Of a stretch of DNA of 38,411 bases, positions 1 through 6,741 are shown in pieces; within the stretch, counting starts at the first letter, position 1, and each line of letters opens with the position of its first letter. This DNA comes from an uncultured Verrucomicrobiota bacterium. Its GTDB lineage: Bacteria > Verrucomicrobiota > Kiritimatiellia > RFP12 > UBA3636. Where the stretch lies: assembly GCA_946534105.1 (NCBI GenBank), contig CAMNCG010000010.1:1-38411 (forward strand), read 5' to 3'. Below the pieces are notes generated by a model that ran no database searches, was not told where the DNA came from, and worked only from the letters and a program-made list of their open reading frames with translations. The translations under genes were made by a program, and so were the position numbers.

Positions 1-1
1 C

Positions 2-118
2 GAGGTGCCGGACGATGACGGCGCTGCACGCGGTGGTCTGCGACGGCCTCGGGCTGGTGCGGGTGCGACGACGGACGGCGTAAAGGAATGCATCGTTCTC
101 GCATCCATAGTTGCATGA
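2..118 (+). other. Possible 3' end of an upstream coding frame, cut by the window edge
   Basis: One forward frame is open from the window edge and stops with TGA at 116-118, which overlaps the ATG of vsr at 115 as ATGA. In a methylase-vsr operon this would be the end of the cytosine methylase gene. However, the visible residues are Gly/Arg-rich and show no methylase motif. A second frame stops at 81-83, and the reverse strand is also open to the edge, so the reading is undecided. Confidence 0.2.
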
Positions 119-612
119 CGGACATTCTTTCACCAGAGCGTCGCAGCTGGACGATGAGCCGCATTCGGAGTCGAGACACGAAACCGGAGCGGATGGTCAG
201 GCGCTATCTGTTTTCGCGCGGATTGCGCTTTCGCGTAAACGTGTCGTCCCTTCCAGGTCACCCCGACATCGTTTTGGCCAAATACCGGGCCATCGTTGAA
301 GTGCGCGGGTGTTTCTGGCACCGACATCCCGGATGCGGAGCGGCAACGACGCCAAAATCACACGTGAGGTTCTGGAAGACAAAGTTCAAGCGGAACGTTG
401 AGCGCGATCGTCTGCATGAGATTCTGTGGGCCGAGGCGGGCTGGCGCGTATTTGTCGTGTGGGAATGCGAACTGCGATCGGCGGTTTGCGCCGCTACGCT
501 GGAGAAGCTTCACGATGCCATTGTCGGGTCGAACGAAGCATCCGCCTGCCGTGTTCCGGAAGATGTCGGTTTCCCTGTGATGGCGGCCGAGCCGGATGGG
601 AAATATCGTTGA
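115..612 (+). CDS. vsr: Very short patch repair (Vsr) mismatch endonuclease
   Basis: Vsr nicks DNA 5' of the T in T:G mismatches left by deamination of 5-methylcytosine and so starts very short patch repair. The 165-residue product opens with the family N-terminus (TDILSPERRSWTMSRIRSRD). It keeps the PD-(D/E)XK-like core: Asp51 in HPDIV, then GCFWHRHPGC with Trp68 and His69, and a late FVVWECEL block. These positions equal the Escherichia coli Vsr numbering as I recall it (D51, W68, H69), which favours the ATG at 115 over the in-frame ATG at 88. The 115 start overlaps an upstream TGA (ATGA), so it may be coupled to a gene outside the window. No cytosine-C5 methylase lies inside the window, so the partner is either just upstream or missing. 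Its base composition is less GC-rich than the following genes, as is common for mobile restriction-modification accessories. Confidence 0.93.
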   Translation: MTDILSPERRSWTMSRIRSRDTKPERMVRRYLFSRGLRFRVNVSSLPGHPDIVLAKYRAIVEVRGCFWHRHPGCGAATTPKSHVRFWKTKFKRNVERDRLHEILWAEAGWRVFVVWECELRSAVCAATLEKLHDAIVGSNEASACRVPEDVGFPVMAAEPDGKYR

Positions 613-752
613 ATCCGTCTGACTTGAACCGAGCGAGGCGTTTCATTTTACAATATGAATAATCAATTGCGTATTAGAAAATAATTATTCGAGAATTCGG
701 TGAAAAGTCGGGAGGGCGGAGGGGAACGGGACGGGAGAGAAGCGGGAGATTT

Positions 753-766
753 GTTCACACTTGAAC
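753..766. promoter_or_regulatory. Short inverted repeat upstream of the RraA-like gene promoter
   Basis: GTTCA-CACT-TGAAC is a perfect 5-base-arm palindrome about 28 bases upstream of the candidate -35 box. It could be a repressor operator for the following two-gene operon. It is short enough to be chance. The surrounding 613-880 spacer also holds an AT-rich patch at about 645-700 with nothing else recognisable. Confidence 0.25.
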
Positions 767-794
767 GAATGAGGTCCAAAATGCGGATTTTCGC

Positions 795-823
795 TTGACG
801 AACGACTGGCGTTTTCCTACCTT
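795..823 (+). promoter_or_regulatory. Candidate promoter of the RraA-like/SDR operon
   Basis: TTGACG (795-800), 17 bases, then TACCTT (818-823). The -35 matches the consensus at 5 of 6 positions and the spacing is ideal. The -10 is weaker. It lies 57 bases before the ATG at 881. Confidence 0.5.
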
Positions 824-880
824 TCGGCCTCAGGCGATCCGCATCGCCGTGCTTCTCCGTCCGTACCGACACAACAAGCC

Positions 881-1636
881 ATGCCCTCTCTCAAAGACAT
901 GCGAGGCCGCGCAAAGGAAGCCGGTCTCATGAAACTCGACCGGCTCATCGCCGCCCGCCAGCGCATTCCGGACTGCCCGCTGCGCATTCCCGTCAAGGAG
1001 CTTTGCGAACGCTACGAAAAGCTCTACACCGGCGCGATCAACGACGTGATGCGCGAACTCACGCTTCTCGACCAGAATCTTCCTTCCGACATCATGCCGC
1101 TCCGGGACCACATGACGGTCTGCGGCGAGGCGTTCACGGTGAAGAGCGCCCCGAACGTGATGATCGAAGGCGAAATGACCTTCCGCGCGCAGATGCTCGA
1201 CGACTTCAAGCCGGAAGGCGTGGTCGTGTGGGACACCTCCTCGGATGTCGAAGCCAGTCTCTGGGGCGGCGTCATGACCGCCACCGCGAAGACGAAGGGC
1301 ATCCGCGGCGCCGTCATCGCCGGCGGCATCCGCGACACGAAGCAGATCCTCGAACAGGATTTTCCGGTGTTCTACCGGTACCGCACGTCGAACGGATCTC
1401 TGGGCCGCTGCATGATCACGCACTATCAGGTGCCGATCAAGGTCGGGAAGGTGACCGTCCGTCCGGGCGACATCATCTTCGGCGACATCGACGGTGTGCT
1501 CTGCATTCCCCGGGAAATCGCCTGCGACGTGCTGGAGCGGGCCGAAGGCATTGAAAAGAACGAAGTGGACATCTTCTCCTGGGTCCGGCAGGGGGACACG
1601 ATCTCCGAGATCATCGACAAGGGCGGATACTTCTGA
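881..1636 (+). CDS. RraA-family protein (4-hydroxy-4-methyl-2-oxoglutarate aldolase / RraA fold)
   Basis: The 251-residue protein has the RraA/HMG-aldolase fold. Family members are class II pyruvate aldolases acting on branched or sugar-derived 2-oxo acids, or, in enterobacteria, inhibitors of RNase E. The core is visible: WGGVMTATAKTKGIRG at 128-143, then AGGIRD at 147-152 carrying the Arg151-Asp152 pair that aldolase members use, and GDIIFGDIDGVLCIP near 200. Retention of Arg-Asp favours an enzyme over a pure RNase regulator. The gene is coupled to a short-chain dehydrogenase by a one-base TGATG overlap, which suggests the two act in succession on a sugar acid or hydroxy acid; that pathway is inferred. 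No Shine-Dalgarno is clear before the ATG. An in-frame ATG seven codons in is an alternative start. Confidence 0.85.
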   Translation: MPSLKDMRGRAKEAGLMKLDRLIAARQRIPDCPLRIPVKELCERYEKLYTGAINDVMRELTLLDQNLPSDIMPLRDHMTVCGEAFTVKSAPNVMIEGEMTFRAQMLDDFKPEGVVVWDTSSDVEASLWGGVMTATAKTKGIRGAVIAGGIRDTKQILEQDFPVFYRYRTSNGSLGRCMITHYQVPIKVGKVTVRPGDIIFGDIDGVLCIPREIACDVLERAEGIEKNEVDIFSWVRQGDTISEIIDKGGYF

Positions 1637-2385
1637 TGGCCGCCGCGTTCGATCTTTCCGGCCGCACGGCCCTTGTCACCGGATCGTCGCGCGGCATCGG
1701 GCGGGCGGTCGCCTTCGCGCTCGGACGGGCCGGCGCGCGCGTGATCTTCCACGGCGCGTCCGATTCTCAGGCCCTGCGCGGCGCCGTCGAGGCCGCCCGC
1801 GCGGAAGGCATCGCCGCCGAATCCCGCACGGCCGACCTGGGCGACTCTGCCGCGTGCGACCGCCTTGCCTCCGACTGTTCGGGAGCCGACATCCTCGTCC
1901 TGAACGCCTCCGTGCAGAGTTACGGCCACGTGGGGGATTTCGACGACGCCGAATTCGATCGCATGGTTCGCACCAATCTCCGCTCCTCGTTCCGGCTCGT
2001 CCGCGCGTTCGGCCCCTCGATGGCCGCGCGGGGGTGGGGCCGGATCGTGTCGATCGGGAGCGTGAACCAGGCTCATCCCGCGCCGCGCCTCGCGATCTAC
2101 GCCTCCACCAAGGCCGCGCAAAAGGCGCTCATGCTCACCGCCGCGAAAGAGTGGGCGGCGCGCGGCGTCACCGTCAACACCGTGACGCCGGGCGTCATCG
2201 CCACGGACCGCAACGCCAAGGTCCTCTCCGATCCGACCTTCGCCGACACGCTTCGCGAAAGCATCCCCGCGAAACGCTTCGGTTCGGCGGAAGATTGCTC
2301 CGGCATGGTACTCGCCCTCTGCTCGGACGCCTGCTCCTACGTCACCGGCGCCGACATTCCCGTTGACGGCGGCATGTCGCTCTGA
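1636..2385 (+). CDS. Short-chain dehydrogenase/reductase (SDR), sugar-alcohol or sugar-acid type
   Basis: This is a classical 249-residue SDR. The Rossmann glycine motif TGSSRGIG is at 15-22, the Asn of the NA(A/S) motif at 90, and the catalytic Ser142, Tyr155 and Lys159 (YASTK) are all present. The C-terminal GADIPVDGG is typical. An NAD(P)H-dependent oxidation or reduction of a hydroxyl/ketone in the cytosol is expected. Its closest general look is to gluconate 5-dehydrogenase and related sugar dehydrogenases, but the substrate cannot be read from sequence. The start overlaps the RraA-like stop by one base (TGATG), so the two are translationally coupled. A new candidate promoter follows in the 121-base gap before exbB. 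Confidence 0.9.
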   Translation: MAAAFDLSGRTALVTGSSRGIGRAVAFALGRAGARVIFHGASDSQALRGAVEAARAEGIAAESRTADLGDSAACDRLASDCSGADILVLNASVQSYGHVGDFDDAEFDRMVRTNLRSSFRLVRAFGPSMAARGWGRIVSIGSVNQAHPAPRLAIYASTKAAQKALMLTAAKEWAARGVTVNTVTPGVIATDRNAKVLSDPTFADTLRESIPAKRFGSAEDCSGMVLALCSDACSYVTGADIPVDGGMSL

Positions 2386-2422
2386 CGCCCGCCTCCCCCG
2401 CGAAACGGAACCGGACGAGCCC

Positions 2423-2452
2423 TTGCGCGCGGAACGTGGTCGGTGGTATTCT
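2423..2452 (+). promoter_or_regulatory. Candidate promoter of the exbB-exbD-tonB-like operon
   Basis: TTGCGC (2423-2428), 18 bases, TATTCT (2447-2452). Both hexamers are identical to those of the minus-strand promoter at 6588-6616. It lies 54 bases before the exbB ATG. Confidence 0.45.
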
Positions 2453-2506
2453 CCGGCCCCGGACGCGCGGCCGGAATTCGCCGCCGCGCACCGTCCCCGG
2501 TTTTCC

Positions 2507-3154
2507 ATGAACGATTTTCTCCAATACGCGGTCTCCGGCGGTCCGGTCATGTGGCTCATCTGCGCGATGGGGATCGTGGCCGCGGCGGTCTTTTGCGAAC
2601 GCTCGTTCCAGCTTCACCGGGAGCGCATCGATTCGCGCGACTTCCTCGCCGGCATCTTCAACGCCATGCGGCGCGGCAACGCGGGCGAGGCCGTGGCGCT
2701 CTGCGAGGAAACGCCCGGTCCGGTGGCCCGTCTCGCGGCACTCGCGATCCGCCGCCGCGACGAACCGCGCGACCGTCTCGCCGCCGACATGGAGGACGCC
2801 GAGCGCATCGAAATCGGGCGCATGGAGCGTCGGCTTGCCGTCCTCGCCATGGTTTCCGCCGCCGCGCCGGTCGCGGGGCTCATCGGTACGCTCCAAGGCC
2901 TGCTCTCGTCGCTTCTCGCGTACCGCGCGGCGCTCCCGCTTGCGGACCAGGACGGGATCGCCGACGGTCTTGCGCTCGGGCTCGCCACCACGATCGCCGG
3001 ACTCGTCGTGTCCCTTCCGGCCCAACTCGGCCGACACGTCCTGCTCGTGAAGATCGACCGTCTCGCGCTCGACCTGCGCGACGCCCGGGCCGAATTCCTC
3101 CACTTCATTTTCGGGGACGGGTCCGCCGCTCCCGGGGGAGGCGTCGCGCCGTGA
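2507..3154 (+). CDS. exbB: ExbB/TolQ/MotA-type proton channel protein
   Basis: ExbB forms the pentameric inner-membrane proton channel that powers TonB-dependent import. The start is taken at ATG 2507 (215 residues), because the upstream extension of the frame is Arg/Pro-rich and does not look like ExbB. The order of elements matches the family: an N-terminal helix after MNDFLQYAVSGGPVMW, a cytoplasmic loop of about 100 residues rich in Arg/Glu, then two helices, APVAGLIGTLQGLL and GLALGLATTIAGLVVSLPAQL. The GLIGT and ATTIAGL signatures of the MotA/TolQ/ExbB domain are plain. The stop overlaps the GTG start of exbD (GTGA). TolQ is the main alternative, but no Tol/Pal genes are nearby. Confidence 0.9.
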   Translation: MNDFLQYAVSGGPVMWLICAMGIVAAAVFCERSFQLHRERIDSRDFLAGIFNAMRRGNAGEAVALCEETPGPVARLAALAIRRRDEPRDRLAADMEDAERIEIGRMERRLAVLAMVSAAAPVAGLIGTLQGLLSSLLAYRAALPLADQDGIADGLALGLATTIAGLVVSLPAQLGRHVLLVKIDRLALDLRDARAEFLHFIFGDGSAAPGGGVAP

Positions 3155-3663
3155 ACGGAAGGCGGGCCGTGCCGGATCCGGCCTTCGAGCCGGGCCGGCG
3201 CCTCACGGCCGCGCGCTTCGCGCCGCGCGCCCTGGCGCTCGTGCCGTGGTTCGATGCGCTTCTGCTGGCGGTCGCGGAGCTGCTTTTCGTCAACGCGACC
3301 GCGCGCGTTCCCGGGCAACGCGTGGCGCTTCCGGCGCTTCCGTTCGAAGACGGCGTGCGCCTTTCCTCGCTCGCCGTGGCGGTCGTCGCCGCGCCGCAGG
3401 CGCACGTCTCCCCGGACGATCCCGACGCCCTGCCGGCGATCGCGTTTCTCGACAACGAGCGCTACGATCTCTCGTCTTCCGGACGCGTCGCCGAATTCCG
3501 GCGCGACCTTGCGGCGGCCGCCGCCGCGGCTCTTGAAAAACGGGTCGTGGTGTATCTCGACGGCGAGACGAAACACCGCGACGCGATGCGCCTGGCCCGC
3601 GCCCTGCGCGGAGCGGGCGTGGAGGAGGTCCTGTTCGCCGTACGGCCTCCGGTGGAGAAATGA
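3151..3663 (+). CDS. exbD: ExbD/TolR-type biopolymer transport protein (divergent)
   Basis: The 170-residue product starts at GTG 3151, inside the exbB stop (GTGA). ExbD supplies the proton-carrying Asp of the ExbB-ExbD motor. Here a single helix at about residues 27-46 contains Asp35 (WFDALLLAVAELLF), at the place of the essential Asp of ExbD. The periplasmic domain ends in the recognisable RVVVYLDGETKHRDAMRLARALRGAGVEEV block. The N-terminus is longer and more basic than usual and the middle part is divergent, so sequence alone would leave ExbD and TolR open. The position between exbB and a TonB-like gene decides for ExbD. The stop overlaps the next ATG (ATGA). Confidence 0.85.
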   Translation: MNGRRAVPDPAFEPGRRLTAARFAPRALALVPWFDALLLAVAELLFVNATARVPGQRVALPALPFEDGVRLSSLAVAVVAAPQAHVSPDDPDALPAIAFLDNERYDLSSSGRVAEFRRDLAAAAAAALEKRVVVYLDGETKHRDAMRLARALRGAGVEEVLFAVRPPVEK

Positions 3664-4286
3664 CGCGCCGCATCGCAAGTCGCCGGCCGGCGCGGCGCCG
3701 GTTCCACGCCCTCCACCTTGACTTCCTGTTCGTCGCGGCGGTCGTGGCCCTGCTGTTTGCCCACGTGACGCGTCCGGACCGGCCCGCGAAGCGCCCGCGG
3801 GGGCCGGCCTCGCACTTCACGGCGGTTTCGCTCGTCCTCTCGTCCCCCGAGCCCGATCCGCTCTTCGCCCCGGACTCCGTCGCGCACGGATCGCTCGGCA
3901 TTGCCGGGGAACCCGCGGTGCCGCCCCCTCCGGATCTCGCGCTCGCCCCGATTCCCCCGCCGCCGGTTCCTCCGCTCCGCGCGGCGGACATCCGCCTTCC
4001 GGACCTTCCCGCTTCGGTGGCGAAGCCGTCCTTTCCCGCGGCCGCCGCCCCGTTTTCGGAGACGCTCGCGCCGATCGGGCCCGTCGGCGACGCCGGCCAT
4101 GGTCCCGGCGTCGCCGAAGTCTTTCTCTTCCGGGATCCCGGCGCTTCGTTTCCCGTGGTGTTCGTGAACGCCCCCGGGACGCCGGCCGCCGAAATCCCGG
4201 ACCTCGAGCGCCGGGCCCTGGCGCTTGATCCGGGGCTTCCGGCGACATCGACCGTCGTGCGCGTCGAATTCGGACCGGAACGCTAG
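3660..4286 (+). CDS. Proline-rich TonB-like protein
   Basis: The 208-residue protein begins with a basic cytoplasmic segment and one helix at about 20-36 (LDFLFVAAVVALLFAHV). A long periplasmic stretch rich in Pro/Ala follows (PPPPDLALAPIPPPPVPPL near 90-106), then a short tail ending VVRVEFGPER. Topology and operon position match TonB, the energy transducer to outer-membrane receptors. The usual C-terminal TonB domain with its YP motif is not recognisable; only the last strand-like segment remains. It may be a divergent TonB or a shortened relative. Its TAG stop shares the palindrome CTAG with the stop of the convergent transporter gene, so the coding regions touch with no spacer. Confidence 0.55.
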   Translation: MTRRIASRRPARRRFHALHLDFLFVAAVVALLFAHVTRPDRPAKRPRGPASHFTAVSLVLSSPEPDPLFAPDSVAHGSLGIAGEPAVPPPPDLALAPIPPPPVPPLRAADIRLPDLPASVAKPSFPAAAAPFSETLAPIGPVGDAGHGPGVAEVFLFRDPGASFPVVFVNAPGTPAAEIPDLERRALALDPGLPATSTVVRVEFGPER

Positions 4287-5188
4287 GAGCGCCGCTCCGG
4301 CGCGCGGAGCTGGACAAAGACGACGGCGACGAACACCGCCGCGCATCCCGCGAGCTGTCGCGGGGAGAGCGTCTGGCCCAGGAGCGCCCAGCCGAAGAGC
4401 GCGGCGAAGACGGCTTCGAGGCTCATGAGCAGAGACGCCACGGCCGGCGGCGTGCGCGACTGCGCAACCGTCTGGAGCGTGTAGGCGACGCCGGAGGAGA
4501 GGATTCCCGCGAAGCCGATCGCCGGCAACGCCGCGCGGACCGCGGCAAGCGACAGTCGAGCGGACTCGGAGGGCAGGGCGACGAAGGGAATCCCTTCGAC
4601 GAACCCCACGAAAAATTCGCCGGCGCTCAGCGCCACGGGATCGACGTCCGCCGCGAACCGGTCGATGCAGAGAATCTGCACGGCGAACAGGGCGGAGCAG
4701 AGGAGCGTCAGCGCTTCGCCGCGCCCGACGGCGAGCGAGGCGTCCGGCCCGACGCAGATCGCGAACAGGCCGCAGAGCGCGATCGCGACGCCCGTCCAGA
4801 CCGCGCGAGGCGGACGGCGCCCGACGAAACACCCAAACACCGGGACGAGCAGCACGTACACCGCCGTGAGAAAGCCGGAAAGGCCGGCCGTCGTGTACTG
4901 GAGTCCGACCTGCTGCGCCATGGACGCCGTGAAAAGAGCGGTGCCGCACGCCACGCTTCCGATCGCGAGGGCGCGCCGGGAACCGACGGGACGCCGCCTC
5001 CACGCGATGACGGGCAGGAGCGCCAGCACGGCAAGCGCGTTGCGCACGACGCCGAACGTCCACGGTCCGACATGGTCCATGCCGAGCTGCTGCGCGAGAA
5101 ACCCCGCGCCCCAGATCACCGCCGTGAGCAGAAGCATCGCCGGACCCGCGAGCCCGGCGAGCGTCCCGCCTCCGCCGACCGGACTCAT
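4283..5188 (-). CDS. EamA/DMT-family transporter
   Basis: The 301-residue integral membrane protein has about ten hydrophobic helices arranged as two EamA repeats of five. The first begins LLLTAVIWGAGFLAQQ, and the second ends GWALLGQTLSPRQLAGCAAVFVAVV, a typical EamA closing motif. Such proteins export or exchange small metabolites (amino acids, nucleotide-sugar or carbohydrate derivatives); the substrate cannot be inferred here. The start codon overlaps the stop of the upstream phosphomannomutase gene by four bases (ATGA), so it is the second gene of a two-gene operon. Confidence 0.88.
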   Translation of the reverse strand: MSPVGGGGTLAGLAGPAMLLLTAVIWGAGFLAQQLGMDHVGPWTFGVVRNALAVLALLPVIAWRRRPVGSRRALAIGSVACGTALFTASMAQQVGLQYTTAGLSGFLTAVYVLLVPVFGCFVGRRPPRAVWTGVAIALCGLFAICVGPDASLAVGRGEALTLLCSALFAVQILCIDRFAADVDPVALSAGEFFVGFVEGIPFVALPSESARLSLAAVRAALPAIGFAGILSSGVAYTLQTVAQSRTPPAVASLLMSLEAVFAALFGWALLGQTLSPRQLAGCAAVFVAVVFVQLRAPERRS

Positions 5189-6522
5189 GCGCGGATGACC
5201 GCCAGCACCTCGTCGCGCTTCGCCGCCATTTCCTCCGGCGTCTTCGCTTCGAGGTTGAGGCGGATCAGGGGCTCGGTGTTGGAGCACCGGACGTTGAACC
5301 ACCACGTGTCGAATTCGACGCTCAGGCCGTCGAGCTCGAAGGCTCGCCCGGCGGAAGCGTAGCGGGCGCGAAGCTCGTCGAGTACCTTCTCCGCGGCGTC
5401 CTTGCTCGCGAGCTTGGTGTTGATTTCGCCGGAAGCGAAATAGCGGTGGATCGGGGCGACGAGCTCCGAGAGGGGCTTCCCGGCCGCGGACACGATGTTC
5501 GCGATGCTGAGCGCGGCGAGCGACGAAGACTCCGCCGTGGAGTTCGCCTTGAAGTAGTAGTGGCCGGAAAGTTCGCCCGCGAACACGGCGTCGTTTTCGC
5601 GCATCTGCTGCTTGATGAACGCGTGGCCGACGCGGCTCATCATCGGCCGGCCGCCGCATTCGGCGATCGTCTCCTTGACGGCCCAGCTGGAGCGCAGGTC
5701 GTAGAAGATCGTGGCGCCGGGATGGGTGCGGAGGATGTCCTTCGCGATGAGGGCGGTGATGATGTCCATCGGGACGATGTCGCCCTTTTCGTCGACGAAG
5801 CCCGCGCGATCGGCGTCTCCGTCGAACGCCACGCCGAAATCGTATCCGCCCCTGCGGACTTCGGCCTGAAGGTCGGCGAGCGTCTCGGTCTTGAGCGGGT
5901 TCGCCTCGTGGTTCGGGAAGTTGCCGTCCGGTTCCGGAAAGAGGGCCGTCGTCTCGATCGGGAGGCCGTCGAACGCGCGGGCCTCCCACGTGCCCATGCC
6001 GTTGGCGAAGTCGCAGGCGATGCGGACCGGGCGCTTCAGGTCCGCGAACGAGCGGATCCGGGCGCAGTAGTCGGCGGCGCAGTCGGCCTGCGACACCTTT
6101 CCGGGAACGGCCGCCTCGGGGGCGAAGGCGCCCTCGGCGATGATCTTTTCGATGTCGGCGATGCCGGTCGCGCCGGAGATCGGCACGGCGGCCGCCCGGC
6201 AGAGCTTGAAGCCGTTGTACTGCTTCGGGTTGTGCGAAGCGGTGATCATGACGCTCGCGTCGCAGCCGAGCGCGGCGTTGGCAAAGTACGAAATCGGCGT
6301 GGAGCAGAGCCCCAGGTCGACCACGTCGGCGCCAAGGAGCGTCGCGCCGCGCGCGAATTCCCCGAAGAGAGGCACGGACGACGGCCGGCAGTCGCGGCCG
6401 ACCGCGATTTTTTTGCAGCCGAGAAACGTGACGAGGGCGCGTCCGAGGTCGAACGCCGTTTTTTCGGTGAGTTCCGTGCCGTAGACGCCGCGGATGTCGT
6501 ATGCCTTGAAGATGCCAGCCAT
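5185..6522 (-). CDS. manB: Phosphomannomutase / phosphoglucomutase
   Basis: This 445-residue alpha-D-phosphohexomutase interconverts mannose (or glucose) 6- and 1-phosphate for nucleotide-sugar and polysaccharide synthesis. All four domain signatures are visible: KAYDIRG at the N-terminus, the phosphoserine loop TASHNPKQYNG with Ser96, the metal loop DGDADRAGF, the sugar-binding GELSGHYYF, and the phosphate loop RCSNTEPLIRLNLEA. Length fits the AlgC/ManB group. The start at 6522 (MAGIFKAYDIRG) is clear; the frame remains open upstream only as high-GC read-through. Preference for mannose or glucose cannot be told. It is divergent from the GspE/PilB gene and cotranscribed with the EamA transporter. 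Confidence 0.93.
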   Translation of the reverse strand: MAGIFKAYDIRGVYGTELTEKTAFDLGRALVTFLGCKKIAVGRDCRPSSVPLFGEFARGATLLGADVVDLGLCSTPISYFANAALGCDASVMITASHNPKQYNGFKLCRAAAVPISGATGIADIEKIIAEGAFAPEAAVPGKVSQADCAADYCARIRSFADLKRPVRIACDFANGMGTWEARAFDGLPIETTALFPEPDGNFPNHEANPLKTETLADLQAEVRRGGYDFGVAFDGDADRAGFVDEKGDIVPMDIITALIAKDILRTHPGATIFYDLRSSWAVKETIAECGGRPMMSRVGHAFIKQQMRENDAVFAGELSGHYYFKANSTAESSSLAALSIANIVSAAGKPLSELVAPIHRYFASGEINTKLASKDAAEKVLDELRARYASAGRAFELDGLSVEFDTWWFNVRCSNTEPLIRLNLEAKTPEEMAAKRDEVLAVIRA

Positions 6523-6587
6523 GGAATGGTCCTGAAACGCCGGGAGAGGCCCGGCCCCGCGCGCCGGATGTCGGCGCACGGGTCCGC

Positions 6588-6616
6588 AGAATACCAGAAC
6601 CCGTCCCCCCGCGCAA
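6588..6616 (-). promoter_or_regulatory. Candidate promoter of the phosphomannomutase operon
   Basis: On the minus strand TTGCGC (6616-6611), 17 bases, TATTCT (6593-6588). It is back to back with the plus-strand promoter at 6649-6677 in the 219-base divergent spacer. Confidence 0.45.
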
Positions 6617-6648
6617 CGCGTCCGAGCTCCTCCCGCCCTTCGGCGCGT

Positions 6649-6677
6649 TTGCCTTTTGGCGCGCGGGGTTGTATCAT
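6649..6677 (+). promoter_or_regulatory. Candidate promoter of the GspE/PilB ATPase gene
   Basis: TTGCCT (6649-6654), 17 bases, TATCAT (6672-6677), 64 bases before the ATG. The hexamer pair resembles the promoter at 31568-31596. Confidence 0.5.
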
Positions 6678-6741
6678 GCGCAGCGGTCCATGCGCGCGGG
6701 CCGGAGTCCGCGCCGGAGCCCCGCACGCGATTTCCACGACC

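Noticed and set aside
88-114. ATG at 88 as vsr start
   Set aside because: It adds nine residues absent from the family and shifts the catalytic numbering; the ATG at 115 gives the standard N-terminus.
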